From Anaerocolumna jejuensis DSM 15929 (lineage in GTDB: Bacteria > Bacillota > Clostridia > Lachnospirales > Lachnospiraceae), in assembly GCF_900142215.1 (NCBI RefSeq), contig NZ_FRAC01000034.1, forward strand, positions 1 through 64,000: 64,000 nucleotides of DNA, written 5' to 3'. This document shows, one piece after another, positions 1 to 9,050 of the stretch. Within the stretch, counting starts at the first letter, position 1. Each line of letters opens with the position of its first letter. The position numbers and the translations under genes were made by a program. The notes beneath the pieces are model-generated. The model had not been told where the DNA came from. It saw only the letters and a program-made list of their open reading frames with translations, and did not search any database.

Positions 1-77
1 CAAGATTGGGCCGAGGATTTCGCAGGCTCAATCTTGTGTGTGAATTATGCTTCTCCATAATTCACATTATCTGCGCA
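1..77. repeat. Dispersed double-hairpin repeat, family B copy 1 (left-truncated by window edge)
   Basis: Two inverted repeats lie side by side: CAAGATTG/CAATCTTG (1-8 and 29-36) and GTGAATTATG/CATAATTCAC around 40-66. The segment GATTTCGCAGGC and the block TGTGAATTATGCTTCTC recur at 13031-13063. It sits directly 3' of flhP on the minus strand, so it could act as a 3' stem-loop in that transcript. Confidence 0.6.
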
Positions 78-879
78 GGTTATTTGCCTGCTGAAGCATC
101 TCATCTGACGCATTGATTGCTTTGGAATTCATCTCATAAGCTCTCTGGGCAACAATTAAATCAACCATTTCATTAGCTGCCTGCACATTTGAATTTTCAA
201 GATAGCCTCTTTTGACAACGCTCTTCTTTAAAGCGGCATCCTGGGTTTCCAGTCTTGCTGTACCGGAAGCTGCTGTTTCCATTAGAATACTGTTTGAAGT
301 CTTCTCAAGTCCTGCCGCATTGTTAAACTGTGCAATTCCTATCTGAATTCCCATAGGCTGTACCTTTCCATCCTTGGGATAAAGAAAATTTCCATCATCA
401 TCTATGGTAATCTTTGAAGTATCCTTATCACTTTCAAAAACAATTGGTGAGCCAGAGGTATCAAGCACCGGATACCCTTCCGCTGTAGCAAGGGTAATTC
501 CATTGGTTCCCATAGAAAATCCGAAAGCACCGTTTCTTGTGTAACCAACGCCTCCATCAGCAGTCTGAACCATAAAGAAACCATTTCCCTGAATAGCATA
601 ATCGCCGTCATTTTCGGTAGGCTTTAAAACGCCCTGTGTATACTGTGAAACAATGGCCGAATTCCTGACTCCAAGTCCGGTCTGAGCTGAAACAGGTTTT
701 GCATTGCCTGAGCTGTCTGTTTGTTTATTCTGAATTGTCTGATATAATAATGACTTAAACTGGGCAGTTTCCTTCTTGTAACCGGTTGTATTAATATTAG
801 CCAGGTTATTTGATATGGTATCCACATTCGTCTGTTGGGAAATCATTCCGGAAGCTGCTGTCCACAATGAACGCATCAT
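67..879 (-). CDS. flhP: Flagellar hook-basal body protein FlhP (FlgG-like distal rod protein)
   Basis: A 270-residue protein of the FlgF/FlgG rod family, predicted to form part of the flagellar rod outside the membrane after type III export. The N-terminal rod domain (residues 1-40) carries the family signature around SGMISQQTNVDTISNNLAN. The C-terminal domain (about 225-270) carries the paired VDLIVAQRAYEMNSKAI helix. There is no Sec signal, as expected for rod proteins. Either of two adjacent ATG codons could start it; AAAGGAA lies 9-10 bases upstream. It follows mbl and flhO in the order known from Bacillus (spoIIID-mbl-flhO-flhP), which supports FlhP rather than a main-cluster FlgG. Confidence 0.88.
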   Translation of the reverse strand: MMRSLWTAASGMISQQTNVDTISNNLANINTTGYKKETAQFKSLLYQTIQNKQTDSSGNAKPVSAQTGLGVRNSAIVSQYTQGVLKPTENDGDYAIQGNGFFMVQTADGGVGYTRNGAFGFSMGTNGITLATAEGYPVLDTSGSPIVFESDKDTSKITIDDDGNFLYPKDGKVQPMGIQIGIAQFNNAAGLEKTSNSILMETAASGTARLETQDAALKKSVVKRGYLENSNVQAANEMVDLIVAQRAYEMNSKAINASDEMLQQANNLRR

Positions 880-903
880 AGGTATTTATTCCTTTCTTTC
901 GTA

Positions 904-1677
904 TTATACTTTACCTACAGAATTAACAGCCAGATCAAGAGTTCCGTCAATGGTCTGGATTACTTTCTGGTTTGCCTCATATGCTCTTGTTATGGCTATC
1001 ATATTTGCCATTTCTGCCACAACATTAACATTGGACTGCTCTGTATATCCCTGCTGTATCGTAGCGGTACTGTCCAGCTGGGTAGCACCGTCCTGCGCCA
1101 GATAGAAGCTGTCTCCCTGTTTCTTCAGATAGCTGTAATCCGTAAAATCCGTCAGCTTTATCTTGTCGACAAAAACTCCGTCTGCATAGATGCTTCCACT
1201 TTCATCAACCTTAACATTGGCGGTATCATTTGGAATCGTAATCTCTCCGCCTTCACCCATCAATGCATTTCCGTTAACATCTACGACTTTGCCGCCCTGG
1301 TCCATTGTAAAGGAGCCGTCTCTCGTATATTTTACCGTTTCATTTCCGTTTTTATCAATGGAAGATACATTAAAAAATCCTTTTCCCTGAATGGCGAAAT
1401 CAAAGGTATTACCTGTATTGCGAAGAGAACCCTGGTCATAATTTGTGTAAACCTCCCCAATCTTGACACCAAGACTCATCTTTCCTATCTGTTTATCCGT
1501 ATAATTATCAGATACATCCTTTATCTTATAGGATAATAAATTACGAAATGACTGGTTGGTAACGCCGTCTTTCTTATAACCAACTGTTGCCGCATTGGCA
1601 AGGTTATTTGTTACTACGTCAAGACGCTTTTGTTCATTTGCCATGCCAGTCCAGGATGTAAAAAGCCCTTTAACCAT
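904..1677 (-). CDS. flhO: Flagellar hook-basal body protein FlhO (FlgF-like rod protein)
   Basis: A 257-residue FlgF/FlgG-family rod protein. The N-terminal signature (QKRLDVVTNNLANAATVGYKK, split here as QKRLDVVTNN and LANAATVGYKK) and the C-terminal helix (MANMIAITRAYEANQKVIQ) frame a beta-rich middle domain. The reading frame is open to 1740, but the ATG at 1677 is chosen because AAAGGAGT sits just upstream of it and the protein then begins MVKGLFTSW like its relatives. It lies 24 bases upstream of flhP and about 100 bases downstream of mbl, all co-directional. It is probably co-transcribed with both, and the paralogous pair would make two adjacent rod segments. Confidence 0.87.
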   Translation of the reverse strand: MVKGLFTSWTGMANEQKRLDVVTNNLANAATVGYKKDGVTNQSFRNLLSYKIKDVSDNYTDKQIGKMSLGVKIGEVYTNYDQGSLRNTGNTFDFAIQGKGFFNVSSIDKNGNETVKYTRDGSFTMDQGGKVVDVNGNALMGEGGEITIPNDTANVKVDESGSIYADGVFVDKIKLTDFTDYSYLKKQGDSFYLAQDGATQLDSTATIQQGYTEQSNVNVVAEMANMIAITRAYEANQKVIQTIDGTLDLAVNSVGKV

Positions 1678-1778
1678 TTTGACTCCTTTCGTGAATATCA
1701 AATCTACTGTCTGATATTCCAGAATAGTAGTGTGAAACACAACCGTATATCTATTTATCGGATATATTCCTTAATTTC

Positions 1779-2768
1779 TTAATCCCTGGAGCCGCTTAAA
1801 TATTCAATATATTTTCCAGTACCGATGGCTACTGCTGTCATAGGATCTTCAGCTGTCATGGTATTAATACCGGTTTTATTCTCTATTAATTCTTCCAGTC
1901 CGTAAAGAAGGCAGCCACCGCCTGTCAATACAATACCTCTGTCAGCGATATCTGCTGCCAGTTCCGGAGGAGTTTTTTCCAATACACTGTGTACGGCTTC
2001 TACAATCTGGGAGGTCGTCTCCTTTAAAGCCTCTTCTGTTTCATCGGAGGAAACGGTTATGGTCTTGGGAAGTCCTGTAACCAGGTTACGTCCTCTTACA
2101 TCCATCGTAACAACTTCCGGCCTCTTATAAGCAGAGCCAATATTTATTTTAATCTCTTCAGCGGTTCTTTCACCAATCAAGAGATTGTGTTTCTTGCGCA
2201 TATATCTGACAATAGCTTCATCAAAATCATCACCGGCTATCTTAATAGAGGTGCTTACTACTGTTCCTCCCAAAGAGATTACCGCGATATCTGTGGTACC
2301 GCCGCCGATATCCACAATCATATTGCCGCAGGGCCTGTAGATTTCAATACCTGCTCCAATGGCTGCAGCAATAGGCTCCTCTATGATTTTAACATCTCTG
2401 GCGCCTGCCTGGTACGTGGCATCCTCAACCGCTTTTTTTTCTACCTCTGTTACACCGCTAGGTACGCACACACTTATTACAGGCTTACGGAAACGATGCT
2501 TTCCAACAGCCTTTTGTATGAAATACTTTAACATTTTTTCCGTAACCGTATAATCGGATATAACGCCCTGTCTCAATGGACGTACAGCTACAATATTGCC
2601 GGGTGTTCTTCCGAGCATAAGCCTTGCTTCTTCACCGATAGCTCTTACTTTATTCGTATCTCTGTCAAAAGCGACCACGGAGGGTTCCTTTAAAACCACA
2701 CCTTTACCCTTTAAATAAACTAATACGCTCGCCGTTCCTAAATCAATTCCTATATCACTGCCTAACAT
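1779..2768 (-). CDS. mbl: Actin-like cell-shape protein Mbl/MreB
   Basis: A bacterial actin of 329 residues that forms membrane-bound filaments guiding lateral wall synthesis. Visible nucleotide-binding motifs are IGIDLGTASVLVY near the N-terminus, VDIGGGTTDIAVISLGG in the middle and LTGGGCLLYGLEELI near the C-terminus. The frame is open to 2840. The ATG at 2768 gives the usual MLGSDIGIDLG start and has AAAGGAG seven bases upstream, so the extra 24 residues are excluded. I call it Mbl rather than MreB because flhO and flhP follow directly, as in Bacillus. The spoIIID gene that precedes mbl in Bacillus is not here; it is elsewhere in this window in split form. Confidence 0.88.
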   Translation of the reverse strand: MLGSDIGIDLGTASVLVYLKGKGVVLKEPSVVAFDRDTNKVRAIGEEARLMLGRTPGNIVAVRPLRQGVISDYTVTEKMLKYFIQKAVGKHRFRKPVISVCVPSGVTEVEKKAVEDATYQAGARDVKIIEEPIAAAIGAGIEIYRPCGNMIVDIGGGTTDIAVISLGGTVVSTSIKIAGDDFDEAIVRYMRKKHNLLIGERTAEEIKINIGSAYKRPEVVTMDVRGRNLVTGLPKTITVSSDETEEALKETTSQIVEAVHSVLEKTPPELAADIADRGIVLTGGGCLLYGLEELIENKTGINTMTAEDPMTAVAIGTGKYIEYLSGSRD

Positions 2769-3174
2769 ATCTAATCTCCTTTCAGATTCTATCAGTTCTT
2801 TTTCGACTTCGCAGTCAGCTTTTTCTCTTCTGGTTGGCATCTATATAATGTCTAATGGTTTGATAATTACTAATTTAATTACCATTTTCCGGAATTTTTT
2901 ATACAATTCACAGACTCTGGATATATTTTGACAGTTTTACAGCTTTCACTCTAATTTTTTCCATAAACCTGCCAATTAAACATACTCTTTTTTATTATAT
3001 ACATATTTATATTTTTTTTCAAAGGAAATTTTAGAAATTAAAGAATCTTAAAGATTTTTTAATACTTTCAGCCAAAAAGGCGTATCAATAAAACGAAATA
3101 TTTCGCATTATAAAAAGCCCTGCCATCCCGAAATTGCTTCCGGAACAGTAAGGCCTGGTCGTAAAGGCTGTTTT
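2769..3174. other. Intergenic region between the pyrimidine locus and mbl
   Basis: About 400 AT-rich bases. It must hold the mbl promoter and the end of the pyrimidine operon transcript. Between about 3110 and 3178 there are imperfect GC-rich complementary blocks next to T-runs that may form a terminator, but pairing is not clean. I see no gene and no confident promoter. Confidence 0.4.
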
Positions 3175-4401
3175 TTATTTGGTTTCGTCGATATATAATA
3201 ATGTGCGCAGCAGCACATTGGCACCCATGTGGCAATTTTCAACAGGCGTATATTCAATTTCGCAGTGGCTGTGGCCGCCGACACTTGGTACAAATATCAT
3301 GGTAGCCGGTACCATATCAATCATGAACTGGGCGTCATGCCCGGGACCGCTGTAGATTCTGCGGCTGGAGTAGCCATATTCCTTTGCGCTTTTTTCCACC
3401 AGCTCCACTAATTCAGGAGTGAAGGTAACGGTATTCCGTGACCAGGCTCTGGCATAGGTCAATTCACATTTTTCAACGACAGTGGGAAGATTTTCAATCA
3501 CGGAAAGAACCTGTTTAATGACCTCCGGGTCCTGATGTCTTGCATCCAGAGTAAACCTGACCTCATCGGGGATGATGGTATGGATATTGGGATGGCAGGA
3601 GATTTTACCGGTGGTGTAAACCAGCTTTTTATCCAGTTTGTCTAATTCATCATGGAGATATTGTATTGTTTTTGCAGCCGCATATAGGGCATCCCTTCTA
3701 TAGGGCATCGGTGTTGTACCTGCGTGGCCGGCCTGGCCGGAAAGGGTAAATTCATAATTAATCATACCGCAGACCCCTTCTACAATTCCGATATCCATAT
3801 GCTCTGCTTCCAGCACCGGTCCCTGTTCAATGTGCAGCTCCACAAGTGCAGCACATTTTTCCGGGGAAATCCGGTTCTTTTCCTCCCCTTTATAGCCGCT
3901 GGCTTCCAGCGCCTCCCCAAAGGTATAGCCGGGGATATCCTTTGCCACGGAGGCAAGCATCTCAGCCTTGTCAAATTTACCGCAGATAACACCGGAGGAC
4001 ATCATGGCAGGCTCAAAGCGGGCGCCTTCCTCATTGGTCCATACAACAACAGTGATTGGATGCCTGTGGGGTAACTTTTCCTTTACGATGGTTTCCAGTG
4101 CTTCCATGGCAGTCAATACTCCCAGAATACCGTCATAATTCCCGCCCTGTCTTACGGAGTCCATATGGGAACCGGAATAAATAGCAGGCAGGTCCTCCGA
4201 CCCCGGAACCGTTGCATAGAGATTTGCCATGTCATCGGTCGCAACAGTGGCTCCGATTCCTTTCATTCTCTTTACAAATTCCCCTCTGGCCGCCAGGGCC
4301 TCCTCCGAAAGGGAGAATCTGGTGATTCCTCCCTTCCCGGTATCCCCGAATTTGCTAAAGGTCTTAATTTTATCTTCCATTCTTTCTAAACTGCATGTCA
4401 T
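3175..4401 (-). CDS. Zn-dependent N-carbamoyl amidase (beta-ureidopropionase / hydantoinase-carbamoylase family)
   Basis: A 408-residue M20-like metal hydrolase expected to split N-carbamoyl-beta-alanine into beta-alanine, CO2 and ammonia, the third step of reductive uracil breakdown. Metal-site motifs are visible: GSHMDSV (His79, Asp81), GNYDG (Asp90), TNEEGARF (Glu124/125), LHIEQGPVLE (His190) and a C-terminal GGHSHCEIEYT. The ATG at 4401 has GGGAGGT upstream. It is the last gene of a run whose upstream members are preA (4444-5961) and dihydropyrimidinase. The family also includes allantoate amidohydrolases; context, not the sequence alone, favours ureidopropionase. Confidence 0.82.
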   Translation of the reverse strand: MTCSLERMEDKIKTFSKFGDTGKGGITRFSLSEEALAARGEFVKRMKGIGATVATDDMANLYATVPGSEDLPAIYSGSHMDSVRQGGNYDGILGVLTAMEALETIVKEKLPHRHPITVVVWTNEEGARFEPAMMSSGVICGKFDKAEMLASVAKDIPGYTFGEALEASGYKGEEKNRISPEKCAALVELHIEQGPVLEAEHMDIGIVEGVCGMINYEFTLSGQAGHAGTTPMPYRRDALYAAAKTIQYLHDELDKLDKKLVYTTGKISCHPNIHTIIPDEVRFTLDARHQDPEVIKQVLSVIENLPTVVEKCELTYARAWSRNTVTFTPELVELVEKSAKEYGYSSRRIYSGPGHDAQFMIDMVPATMIFVPSVGGHSHCEIEYTPVENCHMGANVLLRTLLYIDETK

Positions 4402-4443
4402 TTTAATTTACCTCCCTTTCCGTGCACAGATTGTTTCCTGCTG

Positions 4444-5961
4444 TCAGCCCGTTGCTTCCTTTAATTTATATACCCTTGCCCCCTGGCTGATTGCCCCTGC
4501 CGGACAAACTGCCAGACAAAGATGGCAGCCTACACATTTATTCCCATTCATGACCGGCTTACCCGTTGCCTCATCCTGCCTTAAGGCCTGATGTCCGCCG
4601 TCATAGCAGGACAAATAGCATCTTCCGCAGCCGATGCACTTGCTCCTGTCGAATTTGGGATAACAGATGCTGTCACGGTTTAATTCTTCTGCCGGGATAA
4701 TCTTAGGCAAGGCCTTCCCGACGATTTCCGATACGCTTTTCATCCCCTGGGAGCTTAAATATAGCTCCATTCCCTCTATCATATCTTCGATAATACGGTA
4801 ACCATATTGCATGACAGAGGTGGTTACCTGAATGTTTTCACAGCCCAGTGCCAGAAATTCCGCCGCATCCCTCCAGGTCTCAATACCGCCCATGCCGCTG
4901 ATGGGTACTCCGGAAAGCTTTGAACAGGTCTTCATGGAATGAATGAAACGAAGGGCAATGGGCTTCACTGCTTTTCCGGAGTAGCCTCCCACACTGGTCC
5001 TTCCTTCCACATCAGGTCCTGAGGAAAAGGTATCAAGATTTATATTCATAATACTTTTAATGGTATTGATTGCGGCTATTCCATCCGCTCCGGCTTCGAT
5101 GGCTGCAATAGCGGGAATTTCCATATTGCCGATGTTGGGAGTCATCTTGGCAAGAATCGGAAGCTGGGTGCCCTTTCTAACCGCCCGGGTATAGGCACTG
5201 ACCAGCTCTGTATTCTGCCCCACATCGGAACCAAGTCCGTCTGCTGCCATATGGGGACAGGAGAAATTACATTCGATAATATCCGCTCCTGCTTCCGTCA
5301 TCAGCTTTGCAAGATAGGTCCACTCTTCCTCGGTCTGGCCCATAATGGAGGCGATAATTATCTTGGAAGGATAATCCTTTTTTAAATGTTTCAGGAAATT
5401 AACATTTTCGATAAGGGTATGGTCCGAAATCTGCTCAATATTCTTAAAGCCAATGAAGGGCACCGATTCCTTCCTCAATGCATCAAATCTTGGAGACACC
5501 TCCTTGGGTACAAAGGTGCCGATGGTCTTAAAGGCAACACCTGCCCAGCCCATCTCAAAGGCTTTGGCAACCATTTCATAATTGCTTCCCACTACAGAGG
5601 AAGAAAGGAAAAAAGGATTCTCACAGGGTACTCCGCAAAAGTCAATGGATAAATCTACGTCTTTGTGCCCTGCCTTATGATAAGATACCGTTTCCTCCAT
5701 AATCTCATCAATGGGAACCGGCCGGTTAATTTTATTCTTAAGACAGACCTCCATGCAGGCTTTTGAGGTACAGGTCTTGCAGGGAATTTCCTCTGAAAGT
5801 CTGTTAGCCGCTCCTGACATGTTCTCAAAGCGCAGAGCTCTGATGACCCTGTCCACCGGCAGGCTGTGAGGGCAGGCCTTGGTGCAGGGAGGGTTATTAC
5901 ATAGAAGACATCCTCCGGCTTCTTCCATAATTGAAATATCTCTATATTCTAAATTGCTCAA
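4444..5961 (-). CDS. preA: NAD-dependent dihydropyrimidine dehydrogenase PreA-type, with N-terminal Fe-S domain
   Basis: A flavin/Fe-S enzyme reducing uracil or thymine to the dihydro form, step one of reductive pyrimidine catabolism. Numbering from the upstream GTG at 5991, an N-terminal domain holds two cysteine sets (28, 31, 36, 40 and 71, 74, 79, 83). A TIM-barrel dihydroorotate-dehydrogenase-like FMN domain follows, with an NFSCPH motif. The C-terminus has two 4Fe-4S ferredoxin motifs (CIGCGRCYLSC, CVGCHLCLAVCPAG). The frame opens at GTG 5991, only a few bases after the upstream gene's stop. A TTG at 5961 with GAAAGGGG eight bases before it looks the better start and is used here. No separate PreT subunit is seen, so the electron donor is unclear. 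Confidence 0.83.
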   Translation of the reverse strand: MSNLEYRDISIMEEAGGCLLCNNPPCTKACPHSLPVDRVIRALRFENMSGAANRLSEEIPCKTCTSKACMEVCLKNKINRPVPIDEIMEETVSYHKAGHKDVDLSIDFCGVPCENPFFLSSSVVGSNYEMVAKAFEMGWAGVAFKTIGTFVPKEVSPRFDALRKESVPFIGFKNIEQISDHTLIENVNFLKHLKKDYPSKIIIASIMGQTEEEWTYLAKLMTEAGADIIECNFSCPHMAADGLGSDVGQNTELVSAYTRAVRKGTQLPILAKMTPNIGNMEIPAIAAIEAGADGIAAINTIKSIMNINLDTFSSGPDVEGRTSVGGYSGKAVKPIALRFIHSMKTCSKLSGVPISGMGGIETWRDAAEFLALGCENIQVTTSVMQYGYRIIEDMIEGMELYLSSQGMKSVSEIVGKALPKIIPAEELNRDSICYPKFDRSKCIGCGRCYLSCYDGGHQALRQDEATGKPVMNGNKCVGCHLCLAVCPAGAISQGARVYKLKEATG

Positions 5962-5994
5962 AATTACATCCCCTTTCAGGTCAGGTTTCACTTT

Positions 5995-7365
5995 TCAGCT
6001 CAAAGCCGGTTTACGCTTAATGAATTGGCCGTATCCCGGCTCCCCGGTAAATTCACCGTTATCATATACAAGCCTGCCTCTGACATAGGTCTGAACCGGA
6101 TATCCGTGAAGCTTCCTGCCTTCCCAGATGGTATGATCATAGTCGGAATGCATATTGCTCACAGAAATGGTAAAGTCCTTATCCCTGTCATAAAGGACAA
6201 TATCCGCATCCTTCCCAACGGTCAGGGAACCCTTGGTATCACAGCCAAAGATTTTAGCAGGATTGGCAGAACACAGTTCCACCGCACGGTTAAAGCTTAT
6301 CCTGCCGCTGTTGGCTGCTGCAAGCATATAGGGATACAGATTCTCAACACCTGCACAGCCGTTTGGAATCTTGGTAAAGTCGTCCTTTCCCCAGTCCTTC
6401 TCATAGCTTTGAAAAGGGCAGTGGTCCGTTGCCACGGTATCAATGATTCCCTTCTTTATGGCGTCCCATAAAGCCTCCTGGCTTTCCTGGCCTTTTATGG
6501 GAGGGGAGCACACAAAGTTCCTTCCATCCTCTCTTTTGTATACCTCACTGGTAAACTCCAGATACTGGGGACAGGTCTCTATAAAAATCGGATGCCCTGC
6601 CAGCTTAGCCTCGGCAGCAGCTTCAAGCCCCTCTTTATCCGCCATGTGAACAATGTACAAGGGTGCTTCCACTGATTTTGCCCAGTGCACGGCTCTCTTG
6701 TCAGCTTCCGCCTCCACATATTCCGGCCTGCTTAAGTAATGATACCAGGCAGAGGTCTTCCCTTCCTTTAAAAAATTCTCTATATTCAGGTCGATTACAT
6801 CCGGGTTTTCCGCATGGATATTTGTAATCGCACCAACTTCTTTCGCCTTTAATAAAACCTTTACAAAGGTGCCGTCATCCACCATCATGCCTTCCTTCTT
6901 ATATACAAAGAAGCATTTGAAGCTGGTGACACCAAAATCCACGGAAGCCGCAAACTCCTCCAGCAATTCACCTCCGTTTAAATCTGTGATAATGCAGTGA
7001 AAGGCATAATCCACACAGGCCTCCGGGTCGCACATTGCCTTTCTCTCCCCAATGGTCTCCAGGATACCTTTCCCTTTTCTTTGCATGGGGTAATCAAATA
7101 CCGTAGTAACACCGCCGCAGGCAGCCGCTCTTGTTCCTGATAAATAGCCGTCTGCAGATACCGTTCCTCCAAATGGCATTGCCAGATGGGTATGCGCATC
7201 AATCGCACCGGGTAATACAAGCTTCCCCGTTGCATCTACTACCTTTGCTGCCTCCATGGAAAGATCCGTTCCGATTAAGGCAATTTTTCCATCCTTTACT
7301 GCGATGTCAGCTATAAAGCTTTCCTTTGCTGTTACAATCGTGCCGTTTTTAATGATCAAATCCAT
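5995..7365 (-). CDS. hydA: Dihydropyrimidinase (D-hydantoinase family)
   Basis: A 456-residue amidohydrolase opening dihydrouracil to N-carbamoyl-beta-alanine. The binuclear metal ligands are readable: DAHTHLA (His58, His60), the carbamylated lysine in TSFKCFF (Lys150), His184 in NIHAEN, His240 in YIVHMADKEG and Asp314 in ATDHCPF. Length is typical of the family. The ATG at 7365 has AGGAGG upstream. It sits between the ABC importer genes and preA on the same strand, with preA beginning a few bases to about 35 bases after its stop depending on the preA start used. D-hydantoinase, allantoinase and dihydropyrimidinase are close relatives; the neighbours decide for dihydropyrimidinase. Confidence 0.88.
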   Translation of the reverse strand: MDLIIKNGTIVTAKESFIADIAVKDGKIALIGTDLSMEAAKVVDATGKLVLPGAIDAHTHLAMPFGGTVSADGYLSGTRAAACGGVTTVFDYPMQRKGKGILETIGERKAMCDPEACVDYAFHCIITDLNGGELLEEFAASVDFGVTSFKCFFVYKKEGMMVDDGTFVKVLLKAKEVGAITNIHAENPDVIDLNIENFLKEGKTSAWYHYLSRPEYVEAEADKRAVHWAKSVEAPLYIVHMADKEGLEAAAEAKLAGHPIFIETCPQYLEFTSEVYKREDGRNFVCSPPIKGQESQEALWDAIKKGIIDTVATDHCPFQSYEKDWGKDDFTKIPNGCAGVENLYPYMLAAANSGRISFNRAVELCSANPAKIFGCDTKGSLTVGKDADIVLYDRDKDFTISVSNMHSDYDHTIWEGRKLHGYPVQTYVRGRLVYDNGEFTGEPGYGQFIKRKPALS

Positions 7366-7432
7366 ACTCTACGCCTCCTAATCATAATTCCGCCTGAATT
7401 CTTCAAACAGGAATTTGTGCATTTTTATACAC

Positions 7433-7590
7433 GCTTGCTCCCATTGCATACCGCAGACTTGTCTGCGGTACTGCCATAAATAATAGAGTGTGAAAGCGCT
7501 TTTCTTTCACACTTGCTCCCATTCCATACCGCAGACAAGTCTGCGGTACTGCCATAAATAATGGTATGTGAAAGCGCTTTTCTTTCACAC
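7433..7590. repeat. Two tandem 78-bp copies of dispersed palindromic repeat family A
   Basis: Two near-identical units begin at 7435 and 7513. Each contains the palindrome CCGCAGAC-(TT or AA)-GTCTGCGG, the block TACTGCCATAAATAAT and the end GAAAGCGCTTTTCTTTCACAC, which itself holds the palindrome GAAAGCGCTTTTC. Related copies lie at 11636, 30974 and 51477, all in the same orientation. Here it separates the substrate-binding protein gene from hydA within one transcription unit. A 72-residue open frame across it (7403-7621) simply reads the repeat and is not a gene. Confidence 0.8.
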
Positions 7591-7714
7591 CTCCTAGTCT
7601 TACTTCATACTTTGCCAACAATGAAATGTTTATTTATATAAGATTGACAGAGCCGATGCAAAAGGTTGTTGAAATCTTTGCAGCAGCTCCATCACCGGAA
7701 ATATAACCTACCGC

Positions 7715-8899
7715 TTATTTATTGATTTTATATACCAGAACAAGACCTGACCTTTGGTATACCTGCGCTACTTCCACTAAATCCATACCGCCTGCCTTTG
7801 CAGCAATTAAGTTGGATACCCAGGTTACGCCAAAATCAACCTGACCGGTGTATACTGCCGTTGTTTCACCGATATCACCGCCGCCCGGTACAATATTTAC
7901 ATTTAAGCCGGCCTCGTTGTAATAACCCTTGTCAAGTGCTACATAATAACCCATGAACTGTGCCTGGGGCAGCCATTTTAACTGAATGGACACATCCTTT
8001 TTCTCAGGCTTGAATTTACCATCGGAAGCACTTGCTGCCGTAAAGAAGGAGGTATCCCTGATATCGTCAAGGGTAAGCTTCTGTAATTTATCTGCTGCTG
8101 CGGAATCGTCTAACTTAATGTACTTCTTTGCAAGATCAAGGGTCTGCTGCATAGCCGTGTCATCCATGTTCCCGTACTTTTTAACGGCTGCACCGGTCAT
8201 ATCGGTCTCTACCAGCTTTTTGACCTCGGATGCCATGTAAGACTGATGCTCAGCAGATACGGAGGAACCGTATTTGTAAACGATCTGAGCTGCTTCCTCC
8301 GGATTGGCACAGGCATATTCCCAGCCCTTCATGGAAGCATAGACAAAGGCTTTTACTGTCTCAGGGTTCTCTTTTGCAAATTTGCTGGTCGTGAAGATAT
8401 TATCCTCAAGCATTGCCACGCCTTCCTCATTCATGTCAATGTATTTAACCGAATCACCATAATTGTAACCACCATCATAGGAGTTCTTTACCAGGCCAAG
8501 CTCGTTATAGGTCATGGCAGAGGCTAAAAGAATCGAGTCATCATCAAAGCCATCCATGTCAAATGCCTGGCTCAGGTAAGTGGTAGGCTGGCCGTATTTG
8601 GTCAAAAGTGCCTGAATCTCATATTCATTACCAATTCCCCAGTTCCCGACCTTGCCCTTGCCTGCCGCATCGGTTATAACACTTTCAACAGATGCATCGG
8701 CTGCATAGTAAGCTCCTGCTGCCTCCGTAGCAGCGGGTGTTTCTGTCGGTGTGGAAGCCTCCTCTGTTGCCGTAGGTTCTGATGTCGCCCCATTGCCTCC
8801 TGCGTTTTCTACCTTTTTGCCGCAGCCGGCAAGAGCAGTAATTAATAATACACACATCATAAATAATGCACTGATTTTTCTTACATAAAGTTTCCTCAT
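7715..8899 (-). CDS. Circularly permuted NMT1/THI5-like ABC substrate-binding lipoprotein (pyrimidine or related uptake)
   Basis: A 394-residue lipoprotein: signal peptide with lipobox LAGC (Cys26), then a Thr/Glu/Ala/Pro-rich linker to about residue 65. The binding domain is in an unusual order. Residues 82-290 (GKVGNWGIGNEYE onward, including MLEDNIFTTSKFAKENPE and KGWEYACANPEEA) match what is normally the middle and C-terminal part of NMT1-like proteins. Residues 303-394 (VSIQLKWLPQAQFMGYYVA, then DKGYYNEAGLNV, ending QRSGLVLVYKINK) match what is normally the N-terminal part. The frame is unbroken, start and AGGAGG site are normal, so this looks like a genuine circular permutation. It precedes hydA and follows two permeases and an ATPase; uracil or a derivative is the likely ligand by context. 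Confidence 0.85.
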   Translation of the reverse strand: MRKLYVRKISALFMMCVLLITALAGCGKKVENAGGNGATSEPTATEEASTPTETPAATEAAGAYYAADASVESVITDAAGKGKVGNWGIGNEYEIQALLTKYGQPTTYLSQAFDMDGFDDDSILLASAMTYNELGLVKNSYDGGYNYGDSVKYIDMNEEGVAMLEDNIFTTSKFAKENPETVKAFVYASMKGWEYACANPEEAAQIVYKYGSSVSAEHQSYMASEVKKLVETDMTGAAVKKYGNMDDTAMQQTLDLAKKYIKLDDSAAADKLQKLTLDDIRDTSFFTAASASDGKFKPEKKDVSIQLKWLPQAQFMGYYVALDKGYYNEAGLNVNIVPGGGDIGETTAVYTGQVDFGVTWVSNLIAAKAGGMDLVEVAQVYQRSGLVLVYKINK

Positions 8900-8935
8900 A
8901 AATTAAGCCTCCTTTTAATGAAATCTGCGGTTATT

Positions 8936-8964
8936 TATTATAAAAAGCAAAGAGCTTTTATAAT
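8936..8964 (-). other. Stem-loop between permease and binding-protein genes
   Basis: Near-palindrome TTATAAAAAGC...GCTTTTATAA in the gap between the second permease and the substrate-binding protein. It lacks a T-run on the transcribed strand. Such hairpins often set a higher level of the downstream binding-protein mRNA; that role is inferred. Confidence 0.4.
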
Positions 8965-9050
8965 CCTCCTGTTCTGCTAAAGCCTTATTTCTATCAAGCG
9001 CGGTATCTGATACCGGTACCAAAACCAGCCGGCAGGCAGGGATTTTCAAA

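Noticed and set aside
3108..3293. 61-codon minus-strand frame
   Set aside because: Overlaps the amidase gene in another frame and resembles no protein; a shadow.
7403..7621. 72-codon open frame on the minus strand
   Set aside because: It simply reads through two tandem copies of the family A repeat; the peptide repeats itself in step with the DNA and has no ribosome site.
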